From Pseudoalteromonas atlantica (GTDB lineage Bacteria > Pseudomonadota > Gammaproteobacteria > Enterobacterales > Alteromonadaceae): a stretch of DNA of 64,000 bases. Shown piece after piece: positions 1 to 8,861 of the stretch (within the stretch, counting starts at the first letter, position 1; each line of letters begins with the position of its first letter). The stretch lies in the NCBI GenBank assembly GCA_007988745.1, contig BJUT01000006.1, positions 1-64,000 on the forward strand. Direction: 5' to 3'. The position numbers and the translations under genes were made by a program. The notes beneath the pieces are model-generated. The model saw only the letters and a program-made list of their open reading frames with translations, did no database searches and was not told where the DNA came from.

Positions 1-84
1 CAGAACAGATAGCTGATAGCTGATATCTATTCCCTTTTATTTTAGCTACAATACGCGCCGAACAAATTTTAGGTAATAGCCCTC

Positions 85-771
85 TTGAAAAATCCCCAAC
101 ATAACTCAGTATTAGTTTTGCGTGCTCAGCAAATTAGCGAATCGCGTCGCGAATTTAATGCCCGTGGCGGCAAAATGGATCGCTGTGAGCAGTGTTTAAT
201 TGCTAAGCATTACTGTATATGTGAGGGTGTAGAACAGGCGCAGTGCGATGCTGGCGTGTGTTTATTAATGTATCATAATGAAAGCTTTAAACCGTCAAAC
301 ACAGGGCGTTTAATTGCTGAAATAGTCCCTGACAACTATGCATTTAGATGGGACAGAACAGAGCCAAGCGCTGAGCTATTAGCTTTATTAAACAACGCTG
401 ATTATCAACCTATGGTGATATTTCCAGCTGAAGATGTAGAGCCGGGCAGGGCAACCACCGAAGTAAACATTGAACCTGGCAAAAAGCCATTATTTATATT
501 TTTAGATGGCACCTGGCGCGAAGCTAAAAAAATGATCCGCAAAAGCCCGTACCTAGATAACCTACCGGTGTTGTCGATCACAGCTGATAAATTATCAGAT
601 TACCGTTTACGCGTTGCACCTCACGCATACCAGTTAGGCACTGCTGAGGTAGGCATTATGGTGTTAGCGCTCGCAGGTGAGCAAGATGCCGCCTTAAAAC
701 TTGAACAGCACTTTATAAAATTTCGTGATGCGTACTTACTTGGTAAGCGAAATAAGGGCAGGCCACAGTAA
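85..771 (+). CDS. tapT: tRNA-uridine aminocarboxypropyltransferase (DTW domain)
   Basis: A 228-aa DTW-domain protein of the TapT/YfiP family, which transfers the aminocarboxypropyl group of SAM to a uridine in the tRNA variable loop (acp3U47). Visible are the N-terminal cysteine cluster (C34, C37, C44, C46) and the D141-G-T-W144 motif that names the family. The reading frame starts at a TTG; an ATG at 175 would cut into the segment LRAQQISESRREFNARGG, which matches the N-terminus of the enterobacterial protein as I remember it, so the TTG start is preferred. It converges on the CsrB-like RNA gene. Family assignment is firm, start moderately so. Confidence 0.88.
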   Translation: MKNPQHNSVLVLRAQQISESRREFNARGGKMDRCEQCLIAKHYCICEGVEQAQCDAGVCLLMYHNESFKPSNTGRLIAEIVPDNYAFRWDRTEPSAELLALLNNADYQPMVIFPAEDVEPGRATTEVNIEPGKKPLFIFLDGTWREAKKMIRKSPYLDNLPVLSITADKLSDYRLRVAPHAYQLGTAEVGIMVLALAGEQDAALKLEQHFIKFRDAYLLGKRNKGRPQ

Positions 772-784
772 CTTAATTTTAGGC

Positions 785-817
785 AAAGAAAAGCGCGCTC
801 TATCTCTAGGCGCGCTT
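785..817 (-). terminator. intrinsic terminator of the CsrB-like RNA
   Basis: Perfect 8-bp arms AAGCGCGC (791-798) and GCGCGCTT (810-817) with an 11-base loop. Read on the minus strand the stem is followed by TTTTCTTT. The plus strand has no U-tract after the stem, so it serves the minus-strand RNA and not tapT. Confidence 0.85.
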
Positions 818-1250
818 GCGGAATCTTCTAATTTTGCATCCTGCAATTGAACTTAATCAACTCCAATTTTTACTTATCCATGTGATTACGATATTACTTT
901 TTAGTTCTATGTAATTTAGGCTATCCGGGCCTATCTCCTTTAAATCCCTGTACATCCTGTAGTGGTAAAAACTATTACCTATTCCTTTTGGCACATCCTA
1001 GTGCAGTCCATTAATTTACAATTCCATTGTGTTGCCTCAAGGGCCTGTCCATTTAATTCCTATCACATCCTGTTAAACAACTATCCGCTGTTGTTATCCT
1101 TGCTGTATCGTCCTGATACGTTCCTTTGTGCAACAATCCATTGCGATACTCATCCTGAGCCTGTCCTAATTTCCGTGTTGTCCGTAGTAACCTAATCATT
1201 GGTTGTTCGAGTAAGCAGTCCATTTCCTTTTACTCGATAAGCATCACTGC
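785..1250 (-). ncRNA. csrB: CsrB-family regulatory small RNA (CsrA-sequestering)
   Basis: On the minus strand, 389 bases (1227 down to 839) hold 25 GGA triplets, about every 15 bases, where roughly six are expected by chance. Four lie in the exact CsrB repeat CAGGATG (plus-strand 837-843, 953-959, 1066-1072, 1151-1157). The 5' part forms a hairpin with 8-bp perfect arms (1207-1214 and 1230-1237) and two GGA in its loop. The 3' end is an intrinsic terminator at 785-817. RNAs of this family titrate the translational regulator CsrA/RsmA through GGA loops. The 5' end near 1250 is a guess; a candidate -35 TTGCAC (1285-1280) and -10 TACATC (1262-1257) lie upstream, 17 bp apart. No protein-coding frame is credible here. 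Confidence 0.85.
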
Positions 1251-1416
1251 TTGGTTGATGTAGTATTTGTAGCGTGCTGGTGCAACTAAAATAGGTTAAA
1301 ACGGCTATGGATTTACTTATAAAAAATGAGTATTTATAACAAATCAAATAAAAACAAGTGTTTAGGTTGGTTTTTCTGGGTTGTTATAGGTTTTTTTACT
1401 CATTAGCTGTCAGCTC

Positions 1417-1434
1417 TGTAAGAGATGTCTTACG
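1417..1434. promoter_or_regulatory. GacA/UvrY-type upstream activating palindrome
   Basis: TGTAAG-N6-CTTACG, one base from the published GacA/UvrY consensus TGTAAG-N6-CTTACA that activates csrB/rsm small-RNA genes. It lies about 170 bp upstream of the presumed 5' end of the CsrB-like RNA, a distance similar to the distal site of enterobacterial csrB. It supports control of this RNA by a BarA/UvrY-type two-component system. Confidence 0.75.
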
Positions 1435-1465
1435 CGGTATTTCCCTTTTGGTCATTAATTACTTA

Positions 1466-1535
1466 TTTACATTTATGTAAAGAGTGTATATTTTCACTTA
1501 TCACGATAAAATCCCCTGTAAATAATTACTATTTA
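1466..1535 (+). promoter_or_regulatory. fbpA promoter region with two inverted repeats
   Basis: A candidate -35 TTTACA (1467-1472) and -10 TATTTT (1490-1495) are 17 bp apart. The -35 lies inside a perfect inverted repeat TTTACAT-TT-ATGTAAA (1466-1481), and a second one, TAAATA-ATTAC-TATTTA, sits at 1519-1535 just before the gene. Iron control would be expected for an iron transporter, but neither repeat is a convincing Fur box; the binding protein is unknown. Confidence 0.4.
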
Positions 1536-1546
1536 GGTAAATTGAT

Positions 1547-2551
1547 ATGAGAACTGCACTGGCTATACTTACTTGTATTATTAGCGCTTCGCCTGCGTTT
1601 GCGAGCGATGTTGTTAATATTTACTCTTTTCGTCAACCGTTTTTAATTCAACCTATTTTAACTGACTTCACTAAGCAAACAGGCATTAAAACGAATGTGG
1701 TTTTTGCAAAAAAAGGGTTAATAGAGCGTGTTAAGCGTGAAGGGAAACACAGTAAAGCCGATTTAGTATTAACATCTAATTTTAGTGCGCTTATTCAGCT
1801 AGAAGATCTCAATTTAACGCAAAGTATTAAAAGTGATCGCATTAAAAACAATATTCCTGCGTCGTATAGAGATAGCGACGGGCAGTGGGTGGCATTAACT
1901 AAGCGGGTTCGTAATGTGTATTCATCAAAAGAGCGCCTAGGTGCATTACCTGAACTCACCTATGAAGATTTGGCTAACCCACAGTACAAAGGACAAATTT
2001 GTACACGCTCTGGCAAGCACCCTTATAACCTTGGCTTAGTTGCTTCGATGATTGCTCATCACGGCGAGGAAAAAACTAAAACATGGTTAGAAGGTGTTAA
2101 AGCTAATTTAGCACGTAAGCCACAAGGGAACGATCGCGCGCAGGTAAAAGCGGTAAAAGAAGGTTTGTGTAATCTTGCTTTAGGTAATAGTTACTACCTT
2201 GGCAAAATGCTTCAAGACGACGAGCAAAAAGCGTGGGCTGAGTCTGTTTATATTAATTTTCCTAATCAGCAAAATCGCGGCTCACACATAAATGTTTCGG
2301 GTGCTGTCATTACTAAATATGCAAAAAACCCTGATAATGCCCTTAAGCTTATTGAGTTTATGAGCGAAACCAAAGCACAAAATATGTATGCCTCTGTAAA
2401 TATGGAGTACCCGGTTAAGCAAGGCGTTGAGCTATCAAGTTTAGTCGCCTCTTGGGGAAGCTTTAAAGAAGATGGCCTAGCACTTGATGAGATCAGTAAA
2501 TATCGTCCGTTAGCCCTTAAGCTAATAGATGAGGTGAAGTTCGACCTTTAA
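1547..2551 (+). CDS. fbpA: periplasmic ferric iron-binding protein of ABC transporter
   Basis: A 334-aa solute-binding protein of the FbpA/FutA/IdiA type, which binds free ferric iron in the periplasm and passes it to the FbpBC transporter. A signal peptide ends near residue 19 (SPAFA/SD). The segment YSFRQPFLIQPILTDFTKQTGIKTNVVF opens the mature domain, and GNSYYLGKM carries the paired tyrosines typical of iron coordination. An AGG Shine-Dalgarno lies about 8 bases before the ATG. The stop TAA shares its last A with the fbpB ATG, so the two are translationally coupled. Confidence 0.9.
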   Translation: MRTALAILTCIISASPAFASDVVNIYSFRQPFLIQPILTDFTKQTGIKTNVVFAKKGLIERVKREGKHSKADLVLTSNFSALIQLEDLNLTQSIKSDRIKNNIPASYRDSDGQWVALTKRVRNVYSSKERLGALPELTYEDLANPQYKGQICTRSGKHPYNLGLVASMIAHHGEEKTKTWLEGVKANLARKPQGNDRAQVKAVKEGLCNLALGNSYYLGKMLQDDEQKAWAESVYINFPNQQNRGSHINVSGAVITKYAKNPDNALKLIEFMSETKAQNMYASVNMEYPVKQGVELSSLVASWGSFKEDGLALDEISKYRPLALKLIDEVKFDL

Positions 2552-4182
2552 TGAATTTTATATTTAAGCTGTCTAAATGGCAGCTCTTTGCTTGGTCGAC
2601 AGGGCTTTTATTGTCGGCCCCGCTGTTTTTTCTGATATATGAATCTTTACAAGGCGACTCAGAGGTATTTTCTCATCTGTGGGATACCGTGCTGTGGGAT
2701 TATATTACTAATACCGTACTGCTTATTTTTGGCGTATGCCTGCTTAGCTGTGCAATTGCGCTTCCGCTTGGTTGGCTCAGTGCGTATTGCTCCTTCCCCG
2801 GAAAAAAGCAATTTGAATGGGCGCTTATGCTGCCCCTTGCAATGCCCACCTATTTAATAGCCTATGTGTATACCGATTTGCTAGATTACGCAGGCCCTGT
2901 GCAAATAGCCCTAAGAGAGTGGTTTGATTGGCACTCGCCAACGGATTATTGGTTTTTTGATATTCGCACTTTGCCCGGCGCTATTGTAATGATTGCACTT
3001 GTGCTGTATCCGTATTTATTTTTAATTTTTAAAACCGCACTGCGAGAGCAGTCATTTAAGCTAGTGCAAGCTAGTCAATTAATGGGTTTATCGCCTTGGC
3101 AAAGCTTTTTTAAGGTAAGTATAGTACTTTCTCGTGGCTCAATTGTGGCAGCCCTTGCGCTCATAAGCATGGAAACCATGGCCGACTATGCAACGGTAAG
3201 TTACTTTGCAGTGAGCACCTTAACCACCGCGGTGTACGATACATGGTTTGGTTATTACTCACTCACGGCTGCAGCGAAAATATCGGGCGTTATGTTGTTA
3301 CTACTGTTTTTAGCTTTAATGGCCGAGCGCTTTAGTCGGCGTAACCAAGCCGTGTTTGAGCGTCAATCAGGTGTTAATAGCGAGTCGTTATACAAACTTA
3401 AAGGTAAACAAGCATGGCTGGCTACGTCATTTTGCAGTGTTATTTTGCTCATTGCTTTTATTATACCTATGTTGGTATTGCTAAATTATGCAATAACTTA
3501 CTTTGATAAAGCGTGGAACACGGCATTTTTTAGTTACGCGTGGCAAAGTTTACAAGTAGCTATTATTGTAAGCGTAGCCAGCATAATACTCGCTACACTA
3601 ATCGTTTTTTATCAGCGTGTGGCAAAGCAAGGCTATTCTTTAATACCTGGTCGCTTAGCGAGCACCGGCTATGCACTGCCAGGTACGGTACTGGCTATTG
3701 CTGTGTTATTACCGCTGAGCGCATTAGAAAACTCAATAAATGCAGCCCTTGAGAGCTACAACCTAGATATAGGTCTATTACTAACCGGCAGCATTATCAC
3801 TATTATACTGGCTTACTTAGTGCGCTTTTATGCCATTGCGCACGGTGCTATAGAATCGAGCTTTGTACGTATTAGTCCATCACTGGATATGGCTAGCCAA
3901 TCTATGGGTAAAAGCCAAGGGCAAACACTGCGCTTAGTGCACCTTCCTTTATTACGACGAGGTCTTTTAACAGCTGCATTGCTCGTATTTATTGAGTGTA
4001 TGAAAGAGCTGCCAGCCGCATTACTATTAAGGCCTTTTGACTTTGAAAGTTTAGCCACACATGTATTTCAATATGTGAGCGATGAGCAGCTTGAGCTTGC
4101 TTCTATTTCCGCTTTATTTATTGTTTTGGTTGGGTTGATCCCCTTGTATTTTATTAATCGTTCTATGGAGCAACGCAGTTAA
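2551..4182 (+). CDS. fbpB: ferric iron ABC transporter permease (fused double permease)
   Basis: A 543-aa inner-membrane protein with two consecutive permease halves of about six helices each, as in FbpB/SfuB. Each half carries an EAA-like loop that contacts the ATPase: ASQLMGLSPWQSFFKVSI in the first and DMASQSMGKSQGQTLRLVHL in the second. It forms the channel between FbpA and FbpC. It overlaps fbpA by one base and abuts fbpC with no gap, so the three genes form one operon. Length is normal for the family. Confidence 0.9.
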   Translation: MNFIFKLSKWQLFAWSTGLLLSAPLFFLIYESLQGDSEVFSHLWDTVLWDYITNTVLLIFGVCLLSCAIALPLGWLSAYCSFPGKKQFEWALMLPLAMPTYLIAYVYTDLLDYAGPVQIALREWFDWHSPTDYWFFDIRTLPGAIVMIALVLYPYLFLIFKTALREQSFKLVQASQLMGLSPWQSFFKVSIVLSRGSIVAALALISMETMADYATVSYFAVSTLTTAVYDTWFGYYSLTAAAKISGVMLLLLFLALMAERFSRRNQAVFERQSGVNSESLYKLKGKQAWLATSFCSVILLIAFIIPMLVLLNYAITYFDKAWNTAFFSYAWQSLQVAIIVSVASIILATLIVFYQRVAKQGYSLIPGRLASTGYALPGTVLAIAVLLPLSALENSINAALESYNLDIGLLLTGSIITIILAYLVRFYAIAHGAIESSFVRISPSLDMASQSMGKSQGQTLRLVHLPLLRRGLLTAALLVFIECMKELPAALLLRPFDFESLATHVFQYVSDEQLELASISALFIVLVGLIPLYFINRSMEQRS

Positions 4183-5229
4183 ATGAGCCGTTTAAATTTA
4201 CAAGGTGTGGGTTATCACTACAGTGGCACGCATGTGCTACACAATTTAGATTTAACGGTGGGTCAAGACGAAATTGTGTGTTTGCTCGGAGCCAGCGGCT
4301 GCGGTAAAACAACCACCTTAAAAGCAATTGCTGGCCTTATTGAAATAAATGAAGGTAGTGTATTTATAGATGGCAAATGTGTAAGCGACAAGCATACATT
4401 TGTATCACCAGAGCATCGTAATATAGGGATGATGTTTCAAGATTATGCCCTGTTTCCGCACCTCAGTGTGGCAGATAATATTGCGTTTGGGCTGGGTAAA
4501 GTAAGCAAAGCGCAAAAACAGCAACGGGTAGAGGAAATGCTAGAGCTAGTGCATTTAACGGGGTGTGCAAAACGCTACCCTCATCAGCTCTCGGGCGGCC
4601 AGCAGCAACGCGTGGCTATTGCGCGGGCTTTGGCTTATAAGCCTAGCTTATTGCTTCTTGATGAGCCTTTTTCGAACATAGATACACAAGTACGTTTTGA
4701 GTTAATTGCTGATATTAGGCGCATTATTAAAGCGCAGCAGGTTTCTGCGGTATTTGTTAGCCACTCAAAAGAAGAAGCCTTTGCGTTTTCAGACACGCTA
4801 GCCATTATGCACCAAGGAAAAATAGCCCAACAAGGTACACCAGAGCAGCTTTTTGCCGTGCCAAAGACAAAGGAGGTTGCAGAGTTTCTGGGTCAGGGCA
4901 TATACTTAGGCGCAGAAGTGTTAACGGCAACTGAATACACAACGCCTTTTGGTGTCGTGCAATCGCAGCATGAGCATACGCACAGTGCAATAAAAGGGGT
5001 GGTGTATATTCGTCCACACCATATTGAGCTTGCGCAAAATACGCAGGCCGATAACCCTCAAGGTGTGAGCATTTTAAGCCGTCGGTTTATAGGCTCGGCT
5101 TATGTTTACACTGTTGTAATTGCAGAGCAAGAGATTGAAGTTGCCGCACAATATGGCCAGTCATTTGAAATAAATGAGCAGGTTATAATAAAAATAAAAC
5201 CTCACACGGTGAATTTTTTCGAATCATAA
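4183..5229 (+). CDS. fbpC: ferric iron ABC transporter ATP-binding protein
   Basis: A 348-aa ABC ATPase that powers FbpAB. Walker A GASGCGKT lies at residues 36-43, the signature LSGGQ at 136-140 and Walker B LLLLDEP with D160-E161. A C-terminal extension of about 110 residues matches the regulatory domain found in FbpC/PotA-type ATPases. The start directly follows the fbpB stop. Confidence 0.9.
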   Translation: MSRLNLQGVGYHYSGTHVLHNLDLTVGQDEIVCLLGASGCGKTTTLKAIAGLIEINEGSVFIDGKCVSDKHTFVSPEHRNIGMMFQDYALFPHLSVADNIAFGLGKVSKAQKQQRVEEMLELVHLTGCAKRYPHQLSGGQQQRVAIARALAYKPSLLLLDEPFSNIDTQVRFELIADIRRIIKAQQVSAVFVSHSKEEAFAFSDTLAIMHQGKIAQQGTPEQLFAVPKTKEVAEFLGQGIYLGAEVLTATEYTTPFGVVQSQHEHTHSAIKGVVYIRPHHIELAQNTQADNPQGVSILSRRFIGSAYVYTVVIAEQEIEVAAQYGQSFEINEQVIIKIKPHTVNFFES

Positions 5230-5272
5230 CAAATGTGTTATTCGCTGTGTTTTATAAAGCTAAGGAATAACA

Positions 5273-6172
5273 ATGGCGCAAGCGCAATCTGGGATTTGTG
5301 CTGAAGCAAACTTACACGGTTTGCATTTATTTTTTAATGTATTTGATGGTCAAGACGAGTCATTGCGCGCAAAGCTTAAGCGCGTAAGCGCAATTGAAGA
5401 AGAGTTTAGTGATCAGTTCTCCGAAGCCATGCTCTCTTGCATGGTGGCTATAGGCGCGCAATATTGGCCGCATATACTACCTGAATATATCCCAAGCGAG
5501 CTGCAAAGCTTTCCTAATATAAATCACAGTGATTTTGTTATGCGCGTACAGCCATGTGATTTATTCATACAAATTCGCTCAGACCGAGAAGATGTTAATC
5601 ACCTTTTTGCATTGCAAATATTAAAGTTGTTTTCGCCCGATGTAGAGCTAGTTGAACAAATTCGCAATTTTAGGTTTTTAGATGGGCGAGACTTTAACGG
5701 CTTTATTTATGCAGGCGACACCCCACATGGACGCCAAAAACGATTCACGGCACTGGTTAATAACCCCGACAGCTTTGAACACCAAGGCAGCTATATTCAT
5801 GTACAGCGTTATAAACATGACCTGAGCGTATGGCAGCATTTATCACTAAGCGAGCAAGAGCATATTATGGGCCGCACGCGTTTAGATAACACTTTAATTG
5901 AGCCTAAGGTAGATACGAGCCACGCGACTAGAAGTGAGCTAAAAGATGAAAGCGGCCAAGCTATACTGCTTAACCAAAGCATGCCGTATGGCGATGTTTA
6001 CGAGCAAGGCATGCTAAGTATTACATGCTCTGCATCGGGAAGTGCGTTTGAAAAGGTACTTAACAGCCGCATAGGAAAAGGGGGGTGTTACGACCACTGG
6101 CTTGATTTTACTCAAGCCGATATGGGCTCAGCGTTTTTTGCGCCGTCAGTTAGTTTTTTAAAACAGCTTTAA
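5273..6172 (+). CDS. DyP-type peroxidase homologue lacking distal catalytic Asp and Arg
   Basis: A 299-aa protein of the YfeX-like (class B) dye-decolorising peroxidase family, without a signal peptide. The proximal haem ligand is kept (TSH217ATR), as are [10 protein letters not shown] and QSMPYG. In the family GFxDG motif the catalytic Asp is Tyr (G143-F-I-Y146-A), and the distal Arg expected before QSLPYG is Asn234. The segments align without gaps to E. coli YfeX as I remember it, so this is substitution, not misalignment. An AAGGAA Shine-Dalgarno precedes the ATG, 43 bp after fbpC, so co-transcription with the iron transporter is likely. It probably binds haem but may not be a normal peroxidase. 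The 3' end overlaps the argR stop. Confidence 0.85.
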   Translation: MAQAQSGICAEANLHGLHLFFNVFDGQDESLRAKLKRVSAIEEEFSDQFSEAMLSCMVAIGAQYWPHILPEYIPSELQSFPNINHSDFVMRVQPCDLFIQIRSDREDVNHLFALQILKLFSPDVELVEQIRNFRFLDGRDFNGFIYAGDTPHGRQKRFTALVNNPDSFEHQGSYIHVQRYKHDLSVWQHLSLSEQEHIMGRTRLDNTLIEPKVDTSHATRSELKDESGQAILLNQSMPYGDVYEQGMLSITCSASGSAFEKVLNSRIGKGGCYDHWLDFTQADMGSAFFAPSVSFLKQL

Positions 6173-6636
6173 ACCGTATCAAATAAAGTGCGTACGCGCT
6201 CTAGTGTAATGTCTATTTCAGATATTTTTGCTGGGGCAATAAAAATAGTGTCATCTCCGGCAATTGTGCCCAATACACCATCCGCTTTGCCTAGTGAGTC
6301 TAATAAGCGGGCAATTAACTGCGCAGCGCCTGGGCTGGTGGTTATAATAATCATCATTTCGTTATGCATAATATCAATAACAAGCTGACGTAGTGGGCTT
6401 TTAGCAGTCGGTACGCCCATTTCTGCGGGTAGGCAATAAACCATTTCTTGTTTAGCATTACGAGTACGCACAGCGCCAAACTTGCTAAGCATGCGCGACA
6501 CCTTACTTTGGCTTATATTGTCAAAGCCTTGCTCTTTTAATGCTTCGACTATTTCGCCTTGCGAGCCAAAGTTCTCTTCTTTTAAAAGTGCTTTAAACGC
6601 TTTTACCAGCGCTTCTTGTTTGTCTTGTGGTTGCAT
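6169..6636 (-). CDS. argR: arginine repressor
   Basis: A 155-aa ArgR. The N-terminal winged helix-turn-helix holds [21 protein letters not shown], and the C-terminal oligomerisation domain holds the arginine-binding motif GTIAGDDT. ArgR is the arginine-dependent hexameric repressor of arginine biosynthesis. It is divergent from mdh, the usual gammaproteobacterial arrangement, with ARG-box-like sequences in between, and it converges on the peroxidase homologue with overlapping stop codons. Confidence 0.95.
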   Translation of the reverse strand: MQPQDKQEALVKAFKALLKEENFGSQGEIVEALKEQGFDNISQSKVSRMLSKFGAVRTRNAKQEMVYCLPAEMGVPTAKSPLRQLVIDIMHNEMMIIITTSPGAAQLIARLLDSLGKADGVLGTIAGDDTIFIAPAKISEIDITLERVRTLFDTV

Positions 6637-6660
6637 AGTCTTTATTCATTTTTGTTATTT

Positions 6661-6697
6661 ATAATGCAAATTCTACACAAAAATGAATAATTATGCA
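6661..6697. promoter_or_regulatory. candidate ARG-box pair between argR and mdh
   Basis: TGAAT-AATT-ATGCA (6684-6697) differs by one base from the ARG-box core TGAAT-N4-ATTCA. A weaker copy, ATAAT-GCAA-ATTCT, lies at 6661-6674. Paired boxes before argR are known to mediate autorepression. Confidence 0.5.
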
Positions 6698-6861
6698 GCA
6701 GTTGTTTAGTTAACTTGCCAGTTTGCTGCGATAAACCAACAAAGTTTACAACTATGGTCGAAAATATACCTGAAATAAGCAGGATAAATTTGTTTTTAGT
6801 CGCTAATTTCATTATCTTAAGAGCCACAAATATTTCCTACCTCAAATTACGGAGAATTCCA

Positions 6862-7794
6862 ATGAAAGTTGCTGTATTAGGTGCTGCAGGCGGTATCGGT
6901 CAAGCGTTGTCTTTATTATTAAAAACAGGCTTACCAGCTGGTTCTGAATTATCACTTTACGATGTTGCACCAGTTGTACCAGGTGTTGCGGTTGACCTAT
7001 CTCACATCCCTACAGATGTTAAAGTAGCAGGTTTTGGCGCAGACGATTTAAATAAAGCGCTTGAAGGGTGTGATATCGTACTTATCCCAGCGGGTATGCC
7101 ACGTAAACCAGGTATGGACCGTGCGGATTTATTTAACGTAAACGCAGGTATCATCAAAACATTAGCAGAAGGCATTGTAGCTAGCTGTCCTAAAGCGTTA
7201 GTGGGTGTTATCACTAACCCAGTAAACGGCACTGTACCAATTGTTGCTGAAGTATTCAAAAAAGCAGGTACTTACGACGCTAAGCGCGTATTTGGTATCA
7301 CTACGCTTGACGTAATTCGTTCAGAAGCATTTGTTGCTGAGCTTAAAGGCGTAGACGTAGCAACCGTTAAAGTACCAGTAATTGGTGGCCACTCAGGCAC
7401 AACCATTCTACCTCTACTTTCTCAAGTTGAAGGCGTAAGCTTCACTGAAGAAGAAGTAGCTACACTTACTCCACGTATCCAAAATGCAGGTACTGAAGTA
7501 GTAAATGCTAAAGCGGGCGGTGGTTCAGCTACATTATCTATGGGTGCTGCTGCAGCACGTTTTTGTATGTCTTTAGTTAAAGGCCTACAAGGTGAAGACG
7601 TAGTAGATTACGCATACGTTGCTGTTGAAAATGGCGATGCAGAGTACTTTGCTCACCCAGTACGTTTAGGCACAAACGGCGTAGAAGAAATTCTTTCTTA
7701 CGGCGAGCTAAGCGCATTTGAAGAAAAAGCTAAAAACGACATGCTTGAAACTCTGAAAAAAGACATCAAAGAAGGTGTTGATTTCATGGCGTAA
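6862..7794 (+). CDS. mdh: malate dehydrogenase
   Basis: A 310-aa NAD-dependent malate dehydrogenase of the TCA cycle, interconverting malate and oxaloacetate. The Rossmann motif GAAGGIGQ is at the N-terminus and the catalytic histidine lies in [12 protein letters not shown]. The open frame extends upstream to 6715, but the ATG at 6862 has a GGAGA Shine-Dalgarno (6851-6855) and gives the normal length and N-terminus ([11 protein letters not shown]). It ends at an intrinsic terminator shared with ispB. Confidence 0.97.
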   Translation: MKVAVLGAAGGIGQALSLLLKTGLPAGSELSLYDVAPVVPGVAVDLSHIPTDVKVAGFGADDLNKALEGCDIVLIPAGMPRKPGMDRADLFNVNAGIIKTLAEGIVASCPKALVGVITNPVNGTVPIVAEVFKKAGTYDAKRVFGITTLDVIRSEAFVAELKGVDVATVKVPVIGGHSGTTILPLLSQVEGVSFTEEEVATLTPRIQNAGTEVVNAKAGGGSATLSMGAAAARFCMSLVKGLQGEDVVDYAYVAVENGDAEYFAHPVRLGTNGVEEILSYGELSAFEEKAKNDMLETLKKDIKEGVDFMA

Positions 7795-7810
7795 TAGCCA
7801 AGTTATGCAC

Positions 7811-7838
7811 AAAAAAGCCTGCTTATGCAGGCTTTTTT
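7811..7838. terminator. bidirectional terminator between mdh and ispB
   Basis: Arms AAAAAAGCCTGC and GCAGGCTTTTTT with a TTAT loop; A- and T-tracts on both sides let it stop transcription from either direction. Confidence 0.9.
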
Positions 7839-7889
7839 ATTGCTCGAAAATTATGGCCCTTAAATACTAATTTAAGGGAGGCTGCAAAG

Positions 7890-8861
7890 TTAGTGATCTC
7901 GCTCTACAGCTATACGCGCTAAGCTGATTAACGCTTGCTTGTACTGCGACTCTGCTAAAAAGTCTAAACAGGCAATGGCCTTGTCTGCTTCTTGCTGCGC
8001 CTTTTGCATTGTAAATTCAAGTGCGTTGGTTTGTTTAAGTGCCGTTAAAATAGCCTCAAGGTTATCCATACCATTGCAATGCTCAATGGCATCACGAATA
8101 AGGGCTCTTTGCTGATCACTGCCGTGCTTCATCGCATATATTAGCGGCAAGGTCGGCTTACCTTCTGCTAAATCATCACCAATATTTTTACCTAATTGGT
8201 CAGCGTCTGCGTTGTAATCAAGTACGTCATCAACTAACTGAAAAGCAGTACCTAAATGCATACCATATAAATTAAGCGCATCTAACACACTGTTATCTTG
8301 CTCGGTAATAATAGCTGCAAGCCCTGTAGCGGCTTCAAATAATTTAGCCGTTTTAGAGTAAATAACCTGCATGTAACTTGCTTCGGTGGTATTAGGGTCG
8401 TTGCAATTCATAAGTTGCAATACTTCACCCTCAGCAATCACGTTGGTGGCATCAGCAAGCACTTGCATAATTTGCATTTTGCCCAGCCCCACCATAAGTT
8501 GAAACGAGCGGGTGTAAATAAAATCCCCAACCAGCACGCTGGCAGCATTACCAAATTCGGCATTTGCAGTCGGTGTACCACGGCGCAGGTTAGATTCATC
8601 AACAACATCATCATGTAATAGTGTTGCAGTATGAATAAATTCAACAATCGTTGCCAAAGTAATGTGATTTTTACCTTGGTAACCCAAAGCTCTTGCTGCC
8701 AATATTGCCAGCATCGGGCGTACGCGTTTGCCGCCGCTGTTAACGATGTACAAACCAAGTTGATTGACTAACGCCACATCTGAGCGCATTTGCGCGTGTA
8801 TAAGTTGATTGACGTCATTCATATCGCTTTCGATTAACGCCTGGATAGCTTTTATATCCAT
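7890..8861 (-). CDS. ispB: octaprenyl diphosphate synthase
   Basis: A 323-aa trans-polyprenyl synthase that makes the octaprenyl side chain of ubiquinone and menaquinone. Both Asp-rich motifs are present: LLHDDVVDES and LVDDVLDYNAD, with GGKRVRP near the N-terminus. The frame opens at a TTG five codons upstream, but the ATG at 8861 has a GGAG Shine-Dalgarno 6 bases before it. It is divergent from rplU-rpmA, the usual neighbourhood of ispB. Confidence 0.95.
   Translation of the reverse strand: MDIKAIQALIESDMNDVNQLIHAQMRSDVALVNQLGLYIVNSGGKRVRPMLAILAARALGYQGKNHITLATIVEFIHTATLLHDDVVDESNLRRGTPTANAEFGNAASVLVGDFIYTRSFQLMVGLGKMQIMQVLADATNVIAEGEVLQLMNCNDPNTTEASYMQVIYSKTAKLFEAATGLAAIITEQDNSVLDALNLYGMHLGTAFQLVDDVLDYNADADQLGKNIGDDLAEGKPTLPLIYAMKHGSDQQRALIRDAIEHCNGMDNLEAILTALKQTNALEFTMQKAQQEADKAIACLDFLAESQYKQALISLARIAVERDH

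Noticed and set aside
962..1195. A 77-codon open frame on the plus strand
   Set aside because: It lies antisense to the GGA-rich small RNA, its composition (Leu, Pro, Ser, Cys rich) follows from the repeated TCC words, and it has no Shine-Dalgarno or family resemblance.
6715..6861. N-terminal extension of malate dehydrogenase
   Set aside because: The ATG at 6862 has a strong Shine-Dalgarno and gives the normal Mdh N-terminus; the extension is intergenic sequence carrying the argR/mdh control region.
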